DNA of 64,000 nucleotides from Antedon mediterranea (GCF_964355755.1 NC_092676.1:19634288-19698287), one strand, 5' to 3'; shown: positions 43,901 to 49,954, counted from the first letter of the stretch. The notes: generated from the sequence alone by a model not told the origin. Translations and numbers: made by a program.

Positions 43901-46900
43901 ATTTACGCCAAACCTAGCAAACTTACTGAATTTGTTAAATCAGGAAACTTTGATAAATAATGAAATAATAATTTTTAAAAATTCAACCAATTTAAGACAA
44001 TTGATGAATTGAATACTGAAATGACTTGATTTGATGATAACTATATTTAAATTAAATTGATATGAAATCACACTTGTTCAGCTACTATTTCAACGATGGC
44101 GGAAGTATGATCGACATTTGATTCCCAAAGGAGATCTTGATGTTATCTGCTTGATTCAGATACCAAGGTTGTTGAATCCTTTATATTTAATCCAATATTG
44201 TGAATGTAATAAACTTGTTAAAAGCTTTTCCATCACTGTTGGCACTGATTGACGTAATGTCTTCCTGTTTCAGGGTGGTTTTTCTTTTTGTACTTTTTAT
44301 TATTATTTAGCTGGTAATATGTTTGCTGTCTTTTATTTTACATTATTCAACGTTTAAGTAAGACTTCAACCATATGTATAATTATATGTATGGTAGAAGA
44401 TACAGTGACACACCTTTTTGACTAGATCAACAACTCGATCCCCTGAACAGCTGGATAGGGATTCGCAATTGGTTAAAACATACTATATCTGTCCACGTTA
44501 AAGATTTTTTTTTGCTTTGAAACTATGAGCTCTCTCTGTTATTCTGTTATACAAATGAATGCATTTTATTTGAAAAGCCCAACACTGTATTTTCCCCTTG
44601 GTTAAAAAAAAGAGCAAATCCCACTACAACTACTTTTCCACTTTCTCACAATCGCACATTCCCTTTTGAAATATAGGTAGTAGGACAACTTTACATTGTA
44701 TAGAATGTCTGTATAGGATAATCAAATTTTGTTGTCATCTTGTCTCTAATGTAGGTGGCAGAACAATGGCCTAAACCACAGGTAGCTAAAGAAGGTAAAG
44801 ATGATGAAGAAGAAGATGAGGGAGGCATCAACATTCAAAAGGCAAAAAGTTTTCTTCAAGAAGAGGATAAGCATGACAAAGAGCTGTTCAAACAACGAGT
44901 GCGAGAGAAACACAAGGTTTGTATTGATCCGTAATTAATAACATCAATAAGAGCCTCTTTAAAGCTCTGTCAAACTTTATGTGACAAAAAAATGTGATGT
45001 GTTCATATATGGACATGATGATGTCATATCACTACCATATTTGGGCACATCACTACCATATATGGGCACATCTTACTAGACTAGTTTGATAGTGTAGACA
45101 GAGCTTACGACCAAACAAAGGAGGAGTTTTATGTAGTTACATAATGGGTAGTGTAGACAGAGCTTACCAAACAAAGGAGGAGTTTTATGTAGTTACATAA
45201 TGAGTAGTGTAGACAGAGCTTACCAAACAAAGGAGGAGTTTTATGTAGTTACATAATGGGTAGTGTAGACAGAGCTTACCAAACAAAGGAGGAGTTTTAT
45301 GTAGTTACATAATGGGTAGTGTAGACAGAGCTTACCAAACAAAGGAGGAGTTTTATGTAGTTACATAATGGGTAGTGTAGACAGAGCTTACCAAACAAAG
45401 GAGAAGTTTTATGTAGTTACATAATGAGTAGTGTAGACAGAGCTTACCAAACAAAGGAGGAGTTTTATGTAGTTACATAATGAGTAGTGTAGACAGAGCT
45501 TACCAAACAAAGGAGGAGTTTTATGTAGTTACATAATGGGTACTGCAAAAAAAAGAAATATAAAAGCGTATTTCAAAACATGATTTTGCCCTTCCGGTTA
45601 ATACAGTTGCTGTTCATGGAATAATAACATCGTGTACTGTAATAGTACAGTTCCATGGTCACACACTAATGTTAAACTGTTCCATATGGCTCCAATTTTC
45701 CAAGGTTCTCCCCTCATCATCTGTATGTCACTTCTCATCAATTCGTTAGCGCGTCATGAGTACTCGTTACTATATCATGACATTTTGCACCATGGCATTA
45801 AGTTTCCTTGATCTTACTTTTCTGTCCCTGACCAAAAATTAAAATCTCGGTTTATGCCATCTAAGTGTTTTGGCTTTTAATGTTTCTTGAATTATTGAAA
45901 GTAATCATGAGTAATTTAGTCGCCATATTGGCATAATGTTGAAGGCCTTGGGTGTATCTACGCTAAAGGTCAAAGGTTATCTGATTCAATTGAATTGGTT
46001 TGGCTCCATAAATGGGATACTTTTTAAAAAAAGTGAGGCAAATCCAGAAAAATTAAACAGGGGAACATCTAACATGATGCTATTATTATTATTAATTATT
46101 ATGACAAATCACTTATTTATTTAAACCATAGACAAATAAGTTATTCTTCATGTTTAAACACACAAAAAACAATGTAAATAATTGTTTTAAACTGAGTAAG
46201 GAACCGTTTTCCCACATGGTGCTATGCCTAGCATTCTAGTAGCTGTGTTAATGCAGTTTCACTCATGTTAAAGCCAATTTACACAGACGATCGGGTTTAT
46301 GAATCGTCTGTCTATAGAAATATACAAAGGTGAAATATGTGATTGTCTATAATGTAACACCACTGTCAATCTTGTTGCAGGCAAAACGACTGAAAGAAAA
46401 AGAGGACAGAAGAAAGTCTAGAAAAAGGAAGGAGGACAGACATTCTGGTGATGATAGTGACGATGGAGAAGGAGGCGGAGTCATGTTGGATGTGCAGTCA
46501 GAAGATACATTTGATGTCGATCTACTACCAGACCCAGATAAACAGAAGTCATCAGAAGATGAGGAATTAGAGGAGGATGAAAAGAAAGTATCAAAAAGGA
46601 AAAAGAAAGACAAATCAGATAGGTACATACAATATAAGTTATGATTGACAACTATCCAACACTTAATGCATATTTTTGGACTGTGGGTTGGTAAATACAT
46701 AATTAAACGATAGAGAAAGATTATGTAATTCTATAGACTATTCAATAATATTTTGGCTCGTACAGTGGTGATATATTTTGTTTAACTTAGAGAAATCTTC
46801 AGCCTAAATGTATTAATATTTTTTATGGTGATTGGTTAATGGTTAGACCATCTATACATCACAGCCAATCACCAGTTCTAAACAATGTTTATTTTTGGAA

Positions 46901-48354
46901 TATTATTCATGAGCAGTAAGATACACGGTACCTTTGATCTAAAGTTGTTGCAAGTCCTTCTGTTTCGTTTTTTGCACTTAAACTAATGCAAGTGCTACAG
47001 ATACATACTGTAAAAACAACAAATACAGAGAATTTGATTAAAAAGATATTTATACAAATAAACGCCCAGCTTCGAATAAATGCCTCCCCTGAATAAACAC
47101 CTCCCATAGAACAACCCTTTTCAATAAACGCCACCCCCTCCCTCTTTTCGAATAAACGCCACATAAACTTTATTTATTTTCTCGAATAAAATCCCCGTCA
47201 CATGCATACAGTATATACACAATATTGTATTACAAAACATTTCTATTTGTAGAAATCATTGATCAGTTTTATGTATTTTATCACTTCTCGGTATTGTGTT
47301 GTATCTTGTCATATCTAAGAAGTATTTAATTGATTATACATTCTAACATGTTACCATATTACACCTAAAATAAACGCCTCCCCCAAGTAAATGCCTCCCT
47401 CGAATAAACGCCTTCCCCTAAAAGCCATCCTGAACAATAAACACCCTGGGGCGAGGGCATATATTCAAATAAATACAGTATATATGAACAAAATTGATCA
47501 TTATTCTACCCCATCCCAGCATCTAAATTTAACATCCTAACATGTTACCATATTACACCAAAAAAAAAATAAACGCCTCAACCTAATAAATGCCTCCCTT
47601 GAATAAATGGTCCCCCTAAAAGCCCTCCTGAACAATAAACTGGGGCGTGGGCGTATATTCAAATAAATACGGTATATTAACAAAATTTTAATTTTTTTTA
47701 TATTGCAGCATCTAAATTTAAAATCCTGCTGTTATAATAATAATAATAAATACTTTATTTTAACACGGAAAAGCTTGTGTCACCATAAAGGTGTTCTTCT
47801 ACAAGGCCGTGATCAACTAACAGTAGTACATTACACATTTAAAAATAACAAATTTTAAAAATAACAAATTTTAAAAATAACAAATTTTAAAAATAACAAA
47901 TTAGAGAACAAAAATATATGAACAGAAACCTTAATTACATTTGTGATAAGAGTACAAAATAAATAATAAATCACACCAATAATTTTTTGAAAGTATTCAA
48001 ATTTGTGGCATTTTGCATTGGTTTTTTTAGAGTATTCCATAAACTAGCACCATGATATGAAAAACTTTTTTTTTTATATTCTGTTGTGTTTTTGACTGAC
48101 ATTTGTCAATGTTAATGATGCACAGTCTGATTGACGATTGATTGACATCCATCTGTCATTTTTAAAATGTCAAGTTCAATTGAATTTGCTCTCATCAACC
48201 TAATTTTTATTTCCTTCATTGCAGTGTACGGAAAAGAAAACAATCCAAAACAAACTCAATGCCATCCGGCGGCGATTTTGATACGGGGATGACTCTAGCC
48301 GAGGATGAGGAATTGGCGTTACACATATTATCAAGCAACATGATATCAATATGA
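4781..48354 (+). CDS. DDX10: DDX10: probable ATP-dependent RNA helicase (15 coding exons, 881 aa)
   Basis: Nucleolar DEAD-box helicase of the DDX10/yeast Dbp4 family, which acts in small-subunit ribosomal RNA processing and release of snoRNAs from pre-ribosomes (family knowledge). Exons: 4781-4942, 9049-9240, 9702-9860, 22529-22649, 23378-23492, 25575-25671, 33999-34103, 37585-37747, 38829-39015, 39461-39637, 40038-40542, 42017-42145, 44755-44916, 46381-46622, 48225-48354. All junctions are GT-AG and in phase. The sum is 2646 nt, 881 aa, close to the roughly 875 aa of vertebrate DDX10. Visible motifs: Q-motif region 63-92, Walker [10 protein letters not shown] 104-112, PTRELA 141-146, DEAD 214-217, SAT 245-247, ATDIAARG near 363-370, HRAGR 393-397. 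An acidic, Lys-rich C-terminal half ends in the family's LAEDEEL signature. The start ATG has a good context (A at -3, G at +4). Intron 1 is about 4.1 kb and intron 3 about 12.7 kb. Confidence 0.96.
4965..5221. repeat. CTAG/AGGCCT-rich self-complementary low-complexity tract
   Basis: About 250 bp built almost entirely from overlapping TAGGCCTA, CTAGCTAGG and AGGCTAG words, each nearly its own reverse complement. The tract resumes at about 6037-6065, on the far side of the foldback element, so that element inserted into it. Shorter AGGCCT words are scattered through the window. Confidence 0.8.
5230..6028. mobile_element. Foldback DNA transposon, ~350-bp arms, 8-bp TSD
   Basis: The left arm (5230 to about 5580) is the near-exact reverse complement of the right arm (about 5690 to 6028); I estimate about 95% identity by eye, with a loop of about 110 bp. 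Termini are GGCGCTAGTTCC / GGAACTAGCGCC. The 8-bp target duplication GTTATTAG lies at 5222-5229 and 6029-6036. It has no coding capacity, so it is non-autonomous. An 8-bp duplication fits hAT, P or Merlin type elements; the GG- terminus slightly favours Merlin. It sits in DDX10 intron 1. Confidence 0.9.
6337..6674. mobile_element. PIF/Harbinger-type MITE with TGACGCAC repeats
   Basis: Terminal inverted repeats begin TGCACTTGTCAATTG and extend about 45 bp to a CCCCCGGGAGA block at both ends. The 3-bp duplication TAA is at 6334-6336 and 6675-6677. The interior holds many copies of ATGACGCACC and its reverse complement and encodes nothing. The 3-bp TWA duplication is typical of PIF/Harbinger elements. 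Confidence 0.8.
7444..7640 (-). mobile_element. LINE-like 3' end with (GAATT)n tail
   Basis: Read on the minus strand, a short non-coding stretch ends in GGGAGGTGAATAAATTTG followed by three tandem GAATT units at 7447-7460. This is the arrangement seen at retrotransposed LINE 3' ends. No reverse transcriptase coding sequence remains. Confidence 0.45.
9049..9240 (+). CDS. DDX10: DDX10 exon 2 (residues 55-118), Q motif and Walker A
   Basis: Opens with FDDFPIC and contains [10 protein letters not shown] (Q motif) and AAKTGSGKT (motif I, ATP binding). The acceptor is TTTTTTGCAG and the donor GTATGA at 9241. The last 27 nt are part of a tandem duplication extending into the intron (see 9214-9434). 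Confidence 0.95.
9214..9434 (+). repeat. Tandem triplication of the exon 2/intron 2 boundary
   Basis: Three head-to-tail copies of an 87-88 bp unit: 9214-9300, 9301-9388 and a shorter 9389 to about 9434. The unit starts with the last 27 nt of exon 2 (GGAAAAACT onward) and continues into intron 2. Copies 2 and 3 have TT in place of the donor GT (ACCATTATG versus ACCAGTATG) and share the change CTCTGGAA versus CTCTCGCA. Copy 3 therefore probably derives from copy 2. Confidence 0.9.
9453..9589. mobile_element. MITE of the CAGTAAAACCCCT family, TA-flanked
   Basis: Inverted ends CAGTAAAACCCCT / AGGGGTTTTACTG flanked by TA on both sides (9451-9452 and 9590-9591), 137 bp, no coding capacity. The TA duplication suggests Tc1/mariner-type mobilisation. 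Diverged relatives occur near 37965-38052, 38545-38620, 51900-52100, 53838-53992, 54890-54966 and 56610-56700, and in the large array at 27945-29130. Confidence 0.75.
9702..9860 (+). CDS. DDX10: DDX10 exon 3 (residues 119-171), motif Ia
   Basis: Contains [14 protein letters not shown] (motif Ia) and ends [12 protein letters not shown], closely matching vertebrate DDX10. The acceptor is TTTTTTTAG and the donor GTAAGG at 9861, phase 0. It is followed by the gene's largest intron (about 12.7 kb). Confidence 0.95.
10040..10270 (-). repeat. tRNA-derived SINE copy (Leu/Ser-like head)
   Basis: On the minus strand the element begins about 10265 with a tRNA-like box A (TAGCCGAGCGGTTAAG), as in Leu/Ser tRNAs. 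It continues through an unrelated body to a module reading CATAACTGGGCCCTCTGGGA near 10071-10095. The same module recurs at about 48665-48695, which defines a dispersed family. No box B is recognisable, so it is not a functional tRNA. Confidence 0.6.
10345..10395 (-). repeat. tRNA-like box B relic
   Basis: The minus strand reads AAGTACTAGGTTCAAATCGTG, resembling the anticodon-arm exit plus box B of a tRNA. No matching box A or acceptor stem is visible; probably a SINE fragment. Confidence 0.3.
11000..15830. other. Intron 3 of DDX10, nothing coding seen
   Basis: AT-rich intron sequence without recognisable genes. A run of 14 C is at 13036-13049. A region around 12240-12480 is less AT-rich and contains homeodomain-like TAATTA/ATTAA cores, which could mark an enhancer or simply an old repeat. 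Overlapping open frames on both strands at 13840-14077 have no recognisable similarity. Confidence 0.4.
15838..15900 (+). repeat. tRNA-like SINE relic
   Basis: Contains GTAGTGGTCGATATG (box A-like) and CCGGGTTCAAATACG (box B-like) at tRNA-like spacing, without a convincing cloverleaf. Interpreted as the head of a decayed SINE. Confidence 0.35.
16000..16080 (+). repeat. tRNA-derived SINE head
   Basis: A box A-like TGGCTTGGTGGTTA is followed at tRNA spacing by GGCTACCAATCC and a box B-like CCTGGGTTCATG. The 3' side does not close an acceptor stem and a body follows, so this is a tRNA-derived SINE rather than a tRNA gene. A related, better preserved copy is on the minus strand at 55835-55910. 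Confidence 0.5.
17040..17105 (+). repeat. tRNA-like SINE relic
   Basis: GCGTGCGGCACTGTATTAG and a box B-like GAAGTTCGAATC lie at tRNA-like spacing. No complete cloverleaf can be drawn; a decayed SINE head is likely. Confidence 0.3.
17110..20400. other. Intron 3 of DDX10, nothing coding seen
   Basis: AT-rich intron. No gene, tRNA or clear transposon ends were recognised. Two related segments at about 19760-19850 and 19915-20010 share GTTAAAAAGACA(T/C)GTTTTGTTGAAGT-like wording, indicating a local duplication of about 90 bp. Confidence 0.4.
20440..20585 (+). mobile_element. Possible LINE 3' end
   Basis: Non-coding stretch ending GAAATAAAGATTGATTG at about 20560-20580, resembling LINE 3' termini (polyadenylation-like signal plus short repeat). 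No coding part remains, so the call is weak. Confidence 0.3.
20675..21475 (+). repeat. Minisatellite, ~44-bp period, about 18 copies
   Basis: Tandem units of the type GGAAGTGTTTAGGTAGAAAA followed by GTGTGTAGTGGAAGTACTGT. The central copies (about 21000-21400) are the most regular; the outer copies vary in length. It lies in DDX10 intron 3, about 1 kb before exon 4. Confidence 0.9.
21550..21728 (+). mobile_element. 179-bp MITE, copy A, TAA target duplication
   Basis: Ends AGCGTGGTTCCCACTAG / CTAGTGGGAACCAAGCT, flanked by TAA on both sides (21547-21549 and 21729-21731). The inner arms contain complementary AACGCAACGCAAG/CTTGCGTTGCGTT blocks, so the whole element folds on itself. The 3-bp duplication suggests PIF/Harbinger mobilisation. 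Copy B at 30544-30722 is about 95% identical by eye and in the opposite orientation. Confidence 0.9.
22360..22520 (-). mobile_element. LINE-like 3' end with (GAATT)n tail
   Basis: The minus strand reads GGACGAAAATAAATTGTC and then repeated GAATT units at 22358-22372. This is a truncated retroelement 3' end only a few bases upstream of DDX10 exon 4. Confidence 0.45.
22529..22649 (+). CDS. DDX10: DDX10 exon 4 (residues 172-211)
   Basis: Encodes [13 protein letters not shown] (motif Ib region). Acceptor TTCTTATAG, donor GTAAGA at 22650. Phase 1: the split codon gives Val just before LDEAD. Confidence 0.95.
23378..23492 (+). CDS. DDX10: DDX10 exon 5 (residues 212-249), DEAD and SAT motifs
   Basis: Contains [12 protein letters not shown] (motif II) and LFSATQT (motif III). 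The acceptor is CATTTCAG. The donor GTACGA is placed after ACTAA, because joining to exon 6 then restores the KSVxDLARL sequence of the family. Confidence 0.93.
23558..25329. mobile_element. ~1.77-kb TIR element with CpG-rich interior
   Basis: Inverted ends GCTACGCTCGCGCTAA / TTAGCGCGAGCGTAGC. Near both ends are palindromic clusters of TTCGCCAAA and TTGGCGAA. The interior (about 23940-25130) is richer in CpG than the flanking intron. It holds paired CRE-like TGACGT words and a CATGCGCAG word at 25020-25120, and a 62-codon minus-strand frame (25013-24825) of unknown nature. A perfect target duplication could not be fixed. Confidence 0.6.
25575..25671 (+). CDS. DDX10: DDX10 exon 6 (residues 250-282)
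   Basis: Encodes [18 protein letters not shown] and then TPVQLEQ, linking the two RecA-like domains. Acceptor TTTGTAG, donor GTATGC at 25672, phase 0. Confidence 0.95.
25680..26345. repeat. Minisatellite, ~94-bp period, about 7 copies
   Basis: Units carry CTTCTCCTCTGTGTACAGGC, then CTGCACACAGTTTG, then a TTTGTTTCAGACT block. Spacing between successive CTTCTCCTCTGT words is 94, 94, about 92 and about 87 bp. The array starts within 10 bp of the exon 6 donor. Minus-strand open frames (for example 26409-26047) are by-products of the repeat period. Confidence 0.88.
26745..26860 (+). mobile_element. Decayed relative of the 179-bp MITE
   Basis: Contains CAAGACGCAACG near 26757 and ends CTAGTGGGAACCATG near 26835-26850, matching the ends of the elements at 21550 and 30544, but shortened and diverged. 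Confidence 0.45.
27945..29130 (+). repeat. ~85-bp minisatellite expanded inside a MITE
   Basis: About 13 tandem copies of a unit containing ACGGCTAAACTCTATTCAG, then GGGACACCCCTATTAAGG and GAAAACTTTCCTGG. The left border (about 27945) reads GAAGTACCTCTGGAACACCC. The right border (about 29100-29130) reads CCCTTGATAGGGGTTCTACT. These resemble the ends of the TA-flanked MITE family at 9453-9589, so the array seems to have grown from within one such element. Confidence 0.88.
29130..30290. other. Intron 6 of DDX10, nothing coding seen
   Basis: AT-rich intron. A CpG-containing stretch near 29360-29510 (with CGCTTAATTAG and CGTCTTCCGGTAATCG) is less AT-rich than its surroundings and might be regulatory. 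No gene recognised. Confidence 0.35.
30300..30450 (+). mobile_element. Retroelement fragment with conserved stem-loop
   Basis: Contains ACACTGATGAAGGGC, loop, GCCCGAAAACTCTG, a perfect GGGC/GCCC stem-loop of a type often found at the ends of degenerate invertebrate retroelements. No coding capacity remains. A comparable module is on the minus strand at 31978-32040. Confidence 0.4.
30544..30722 (-). mobile_element. 179-bp MITE, copy B, inverted relative to copy A
   Basis: Begins AGCTTGGTTCCCACTAG and ends AGTGGAAACCACGCT. Its reverse complement aligns end to end with 21550-21728 with roughly nine differences by eye. Flanks are TTA/TTA or TTA/TAC depending on the exact last base. It lies in DDX10 intron 6. 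Confidence 0.9.
31978..32040 (-). mobile_element. Retroelement fragment with GCCAACT hairpin
   Basis: The minus strand reads GAGAAAGCCAACTGATAGTTGGCGAAACG, written here only as its parts: stem GCCAACT, loop GAT, stem AGTTGGC, then GAAACGTC. This hairpin plus GAAACG arrangement resembles the module at 30303-30340. Confidence 0.4.
32540..33990. other. Intron 6 of DDX10, less AT-rich block and filler
   Basis: The part 32560-32770 is clearly less AT-rich than the rest of the intron and contains GTCGTCGGTCGTCG and several ACTCA-type words, but has no open frame of note. It could be a regulatory block or an old insertion. A near-direct duplication sits at about 33668-33700 and 33787-33812 (AGAAATCTGTTGAGAATGATAC). 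Confidence 0.35.
33999..34103 (+). CDS. DDX10: DDX10 exon 7 (residues 283-317)
   Basis: Encodes [17 protein letters not shown] and [10 protein letters not shown] (motif IV region). Acceptor CTTTTCAG, donor GTACAG at 34104, phase 0. Confidence 0.95.
34200..34585 (+). mobile_element. LINE 3' end (RT C-terminus) with AATAAATA tail
   Basis: The frame ending at 34411 reads [15 protein letters not shown], then SFQNAIS, then a stop. This is the YRxxxxWNxLP..SFK ending of CR1/L2/Jockey-type LINE ORF2 proteins. It is followed by about 150 nt of untranslated sequence and a tail AATAAAGAAAGAATAAATAAATA at about 34550-34580. The copy is heavily 5'-truncated and begins just after DDX10 exon 7. Confidence 0.8.
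35250..35365. repeat. Inverted-end element with (ACCG)n microsatellite
   Basis: TTAAGTCGCGTG at about 35269 and CACGCGACTAAAA at about 35352 are inverted copies. Between them is a run of GACA then GACC tetranucleotides (about 35300-35330). Probably a small non-coding mobile element bearing a microsatellite. Confidence 0.6.
35370..37240. other. Intron 7 of DDX10, nothing coding seen
   Basis: AT-rich intron. A CpG-bearing block near 36030-36240 includes two E-box/CRE-like CACGTG(T) words (36195-36235), possibly regulatory. No gene recognised. Confidence 0.35.
37240..37395 (+). mobile_element. LINE-like 3' end with (ACTTG)n tail
   Basis: Non-coding stretch ending GATAATAAATGAT followed by four tandem ACTTG units at about 37372-37392. 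The same 3'-end style recurs at 60835-60855. Confidence 0.4.
37585..37747 (+). CDS. DDX10: DDX10 exon 8 (residues 318-371), motif V
   Basis: Encodes [18 protein letters not shown] and [11 protein letters not shown] (motif V). Acceptor TTTAATAG, donor GTATGT at 37748, phase 1. Confidence 0.95.
38829..39015 (+). CDS. DDX10: DDX10 exon 9 (residues 372-433), motif VI
   Basis: Encodes DFPAVNWV, then [13 protein letters not shown] (motif VI), then [10 protein letters not shown]. Acceptor CACACAG, donor GTATAC at 39016, phase 2. Confidence 0.95.
39461..39637 (+). CDS. DDX10: DDX10 exon 10 (residues 434-492)
   Basis: Encodes the conserved DUF4217-like region after the helicase core: [20 protein letters not shown] and [15 protein letters not shown]. 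Acceptor CATTATAG, donor GTAAGA at 39638, phase 2. Confidence 0.95.
40038..40542 (+). CDS. DDX10: DDX10 exon 11 (residues 493-661), acidic linker
   Basis: Starts [15 protein letters not shown], the end of the conserved region, then a long Asp/Glu/Ser-rich linker with many EEE/DDE runs and an [14 protein letters not shown] block matching the vertebrate FLKVKRHNVFG. The donor GTACAG at 40543 follows GAGGAG. The reading frame runs on into the intron but without similarity. Confidence 0.95.
40543..42016. other. Intron 11 of DDX10, nothing coding seen
   Basis: AT-rich intron. A block at about 41440-41660 carries more CpG, with a tandem TACGCTATGATGT repeated at 41578-41604. No gene recognised. 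Confidence 0.4.
42017..42145 (+). CDS. DDX10: DDX10 exon 12 (residues 662-704)
   Basis: Basic Lys-rich segment ending [13 protein letters not shown], matching the vertebrate NKKITFTDEGE. Acceptor CTTTATAG, donor GTAACA at 42146, phase 0. Confidence 0.93.
42146..44754. other. Intron 12 of DDX10, internal inverted-repeat relic
   Basis: Mostly featureless AT-rich intron. Around 43380-43720 the words TGTTACTATAAATA and AGGCCTTG/CAAGGCCTGATAT appear in direct and inverted orientation, suggesting a decayed TIR element. No gene recognised. Confidence 0.4.
44755..44916 (+). CDS. DDX10: DDX10 exon 13 (residues 705-758)
   Basis: Encodes VAEQWPKPQ, then an acidic run, then [23 protein letters not shown], a conserved DDX10 C-terminal block. 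Acceptor AATGTAG, donor GTTTGT at 44917, phase 0. Confidence 0.95.
44970..45105. mobile_element. CArG-box MITE, copy 1
   Basis: Runs from AAGCTCTGTC near 44961 to ATAGTGTAGACAGAGCTTA near 45090-45107. It carries CCATATTTGG (45035-45044) and CCATATATGG (45056-45065), both perfect CC(A/T)6GG words. Related copies are at 53236-53333, 55660-55790, 57849-57990 and 58140-58160. Confidence 0.65.
45088..45541 (+). repeat. Minisatellite, 56-bp period, about 8 copies
   Basis: Units of GTGTAGACAGAGCTTACCAA, then ACAAAGGAGGAGTTTTATG, then TAGTTACATAATGGGTA are nearly identical. Each unit begins with the terminal GTAGACAGAGCTTA of the adjacent MITE, so the array arose by tandem duplication across the MITE's right end. 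Confidence 0.92.
46381..46622 (+). CDS. DDX10: DDX10 exon 14 (residues 759-838)
   Basis: Lys/Arg-rich segment ([13 protein letters not shown]), then DDSDDGEG, then [20 protein letters not shown], matching the vertebrate STLPDPDKYRSSED. Acceptor TTGTTGCAG, donor GTACAT at 46623, phase 2. An open frame on the opposite strand is only a shadow. Confidence 0.95.
47040..47690. repeat. AATAAACGCC/TCCC repeat cluster
   Basis: Three patches (about 47055-47165, 47365-47470 and 47565-47675) share degenerate GAATAAACGCCTCCC words and end in CAAATAAATAC(A/G)GTATAT. They look like related copies of a short dispersed element in DDX10 intron 14. Confidence 0.6.
47745..48075 (-). mobile_element. LINE 3' end (RT C-terminus) with (ATT)n tail
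   Basis: On the minus strand, about 48065-47985 reads [13 protein letters not shown] and then NLNTFKKLL, the WNxL..FKxxL ending of LINE ORF2 proteins. It is followed by an A-rich 3' UTR with three or four AAAATAACAAATTTT units and an AATAAAGTATTTATTATT tail at 47747-47775. Confidence 0.75.
48225..48354 (+). CDS. DDX10: DDX10 exon 15, C-terminus and stop
   Basis: Residues 839-881. Encodes a basic stretch then [19 protein letters not shown], the C-terminal signature of DDX10, with TGA at 48352-48354. Acceptor CATTGCAG. Confidence 0.95.
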
Positions 48355-48518
48355 TTATTGATAGATTATTATACTGTAGTAGTAATCGTATCCTGATGTA
48401 TGACAACTGAGATTTTCAGAAGCCATTTTTTATTACTCATTGCATTTAATTGTCAATAATTTTTCTTTTAAATTCATGGAAAACTTTTAATTTAGGCTTT
48501 CTTTAAAAATCTTGGAAC

Positions 48519-48524
48519 AATAAA
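48519..48524 (+). terminator. Candidate DDX10 polyadenylation signal
   Basis: AATAAA 165 nt after the DDX10 stop, followed by T-rich sequence. A later AATAAA near 49384 is an alternative. Confidence 0.6.
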
Positions 48525-48629
48525 TCTGATTTCTGGATAATTTCATAAATTTTGTATGGATATATTAAATAATAAGTTTCTTGTTTACTTTAAAGAACCT
48601 AGTACTTCTTTTGAAACGAGTAGAGGTTT

Positions 48630-48880
48630 ACCCAGTGTACCCCTAGTACACACACAGCTACTGATCATAACTGGGCCCTCTGGGAGACCAGTCTTTGATT
48701 GAAGAGGTTACCCGTATAAATAAATAACAAATGGCATGTGATAGTTGCATAGACTACAGTCTATAGACTACAGCCCTTAACGGCAACTACAATATTCAGT
48801 GTAAACTTGTTGCACATCTCATTGGGACTGTGCCTCTGATTTAAAAGAGATACAATAAAAGTTCAGTTCAGTTCACCATA
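48630..48880 (+). repeat. SINE copy with (TTCAG)n tail
   Basis: Carries ACACAGCTACTGATCATAACTG followed by GGGCCCTCTGGGAGACCAG, the module shared with the minus-strand SINE at 10040-10270. It ends AATAAAAGTTCAGTTCAGTTC at 48854-48876. The tRNA-like head is not recognisable here. Confidence 0.55.
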
Positions 48881-49487
48881 CTGGGAGAGATGAGTGTTTT
48901 TAGGTTTACATGTATCATATATATATGATCTTTTTCCTTCTGGATGTCAGGGTATTTTACTGTATGTGTACAAAATTTGAATGATTTAATTTGTATAATG
49001 TACTGTGGTTTACTGTCTATAAAAAAAATCATGGTACGAAAAGTAAAAGCACAAGAAAATAATGTTTGTATCTTTCACACAAAACAAGGGCAGATCCAGG
49101 ATTTATCAAACAGTGGAATGTTACATATAATATTGTTTTACAAAATTATTTTAAAATTAGTTCATAATTTCATTTGAGTGTCTCTACAAAGAATTATTAT
49201 TCGTACTACAGGTATAATAAATCTGCAAAATCTCAACTACAATTTAATTAAAATGAATTTTATGCAATAGAATATTTATGATAGTAACATAGATAACGAT
49301 CTTTTCTCTGATCATTCTATGCCATTAAAAGACATTACTATTGCACATGACATCATGTTTAATGATGTTATTTGGGTTTTGAAATAAAAACTTTCTGTAG
49401 TGATCTGACATCCATGACAGAAATGGAGTTATTTTCTTGAGCTTCCAGGTCTGTCTAATACTTGTTTACTGAGTAAAAAGCTCAATA

Positions 49488-49657
49488 AGGTTTATCGCAA
49501 ATACCTTGATTTCGCGAGAAACGTCATTCCACAATGGATAATGGGAAGGGTTTGGGAGCAATAGCGCCACCGTATAATACAAACTTTATATACTGGTGGT
49601 GGTATTGTTCCCAAACCCTTCCTATTATGCATCGCTCACGCAATTTGCGATAAACCT
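49488..49657. mobile_element. 170-bp hairpin MITE, TA target duplication
   Basis: Ends AGGTTTATCGCAAAT / AATTTGCGATAAACCT flanked by TA (49486-49487 and 49658-49659). The inner halves are also complementary (AAGGGTTTGGGAGCAATA and ATTGTTCCCAAACCCTT), so almost the full length folds. It lies in the spacer between DDX10 and the fusion gene, about 350 bp before the latter's start codon. Confidence 0.85.
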
Positions 49658-49954
49658 TATGTACATACTGTTATTAAATATAATAAACAACATCCAAAAT
49701 TAATTGTATGAATGGCTATGTTTAAAATATTCTGTTATAGACATGGTTATGGTGCATACCAATCGCATCATTATTTTAAACATAATTATTATTGATTATG
49801 AATACTTTTATGAGAAATTTTTTTTTTTTTCAATATTAAAGAGCGTAAATATATGATTATGTTGTGTGTTTTATTGGTTTTTTTTAATATAAATGCGACG
49901 TTTAAACGCTAAATGAGTATACCATCAGAAAACAAAAACAAATTCATACCGTCA

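Noticed and set aside
46347-46700. 117-codon Ser-rich minus-strand frame
   Set aside because: Shadow of DDX10 exon 14, whose acidic and Lys-rich codons read as Ser/Phe-rich on the opposite strand.
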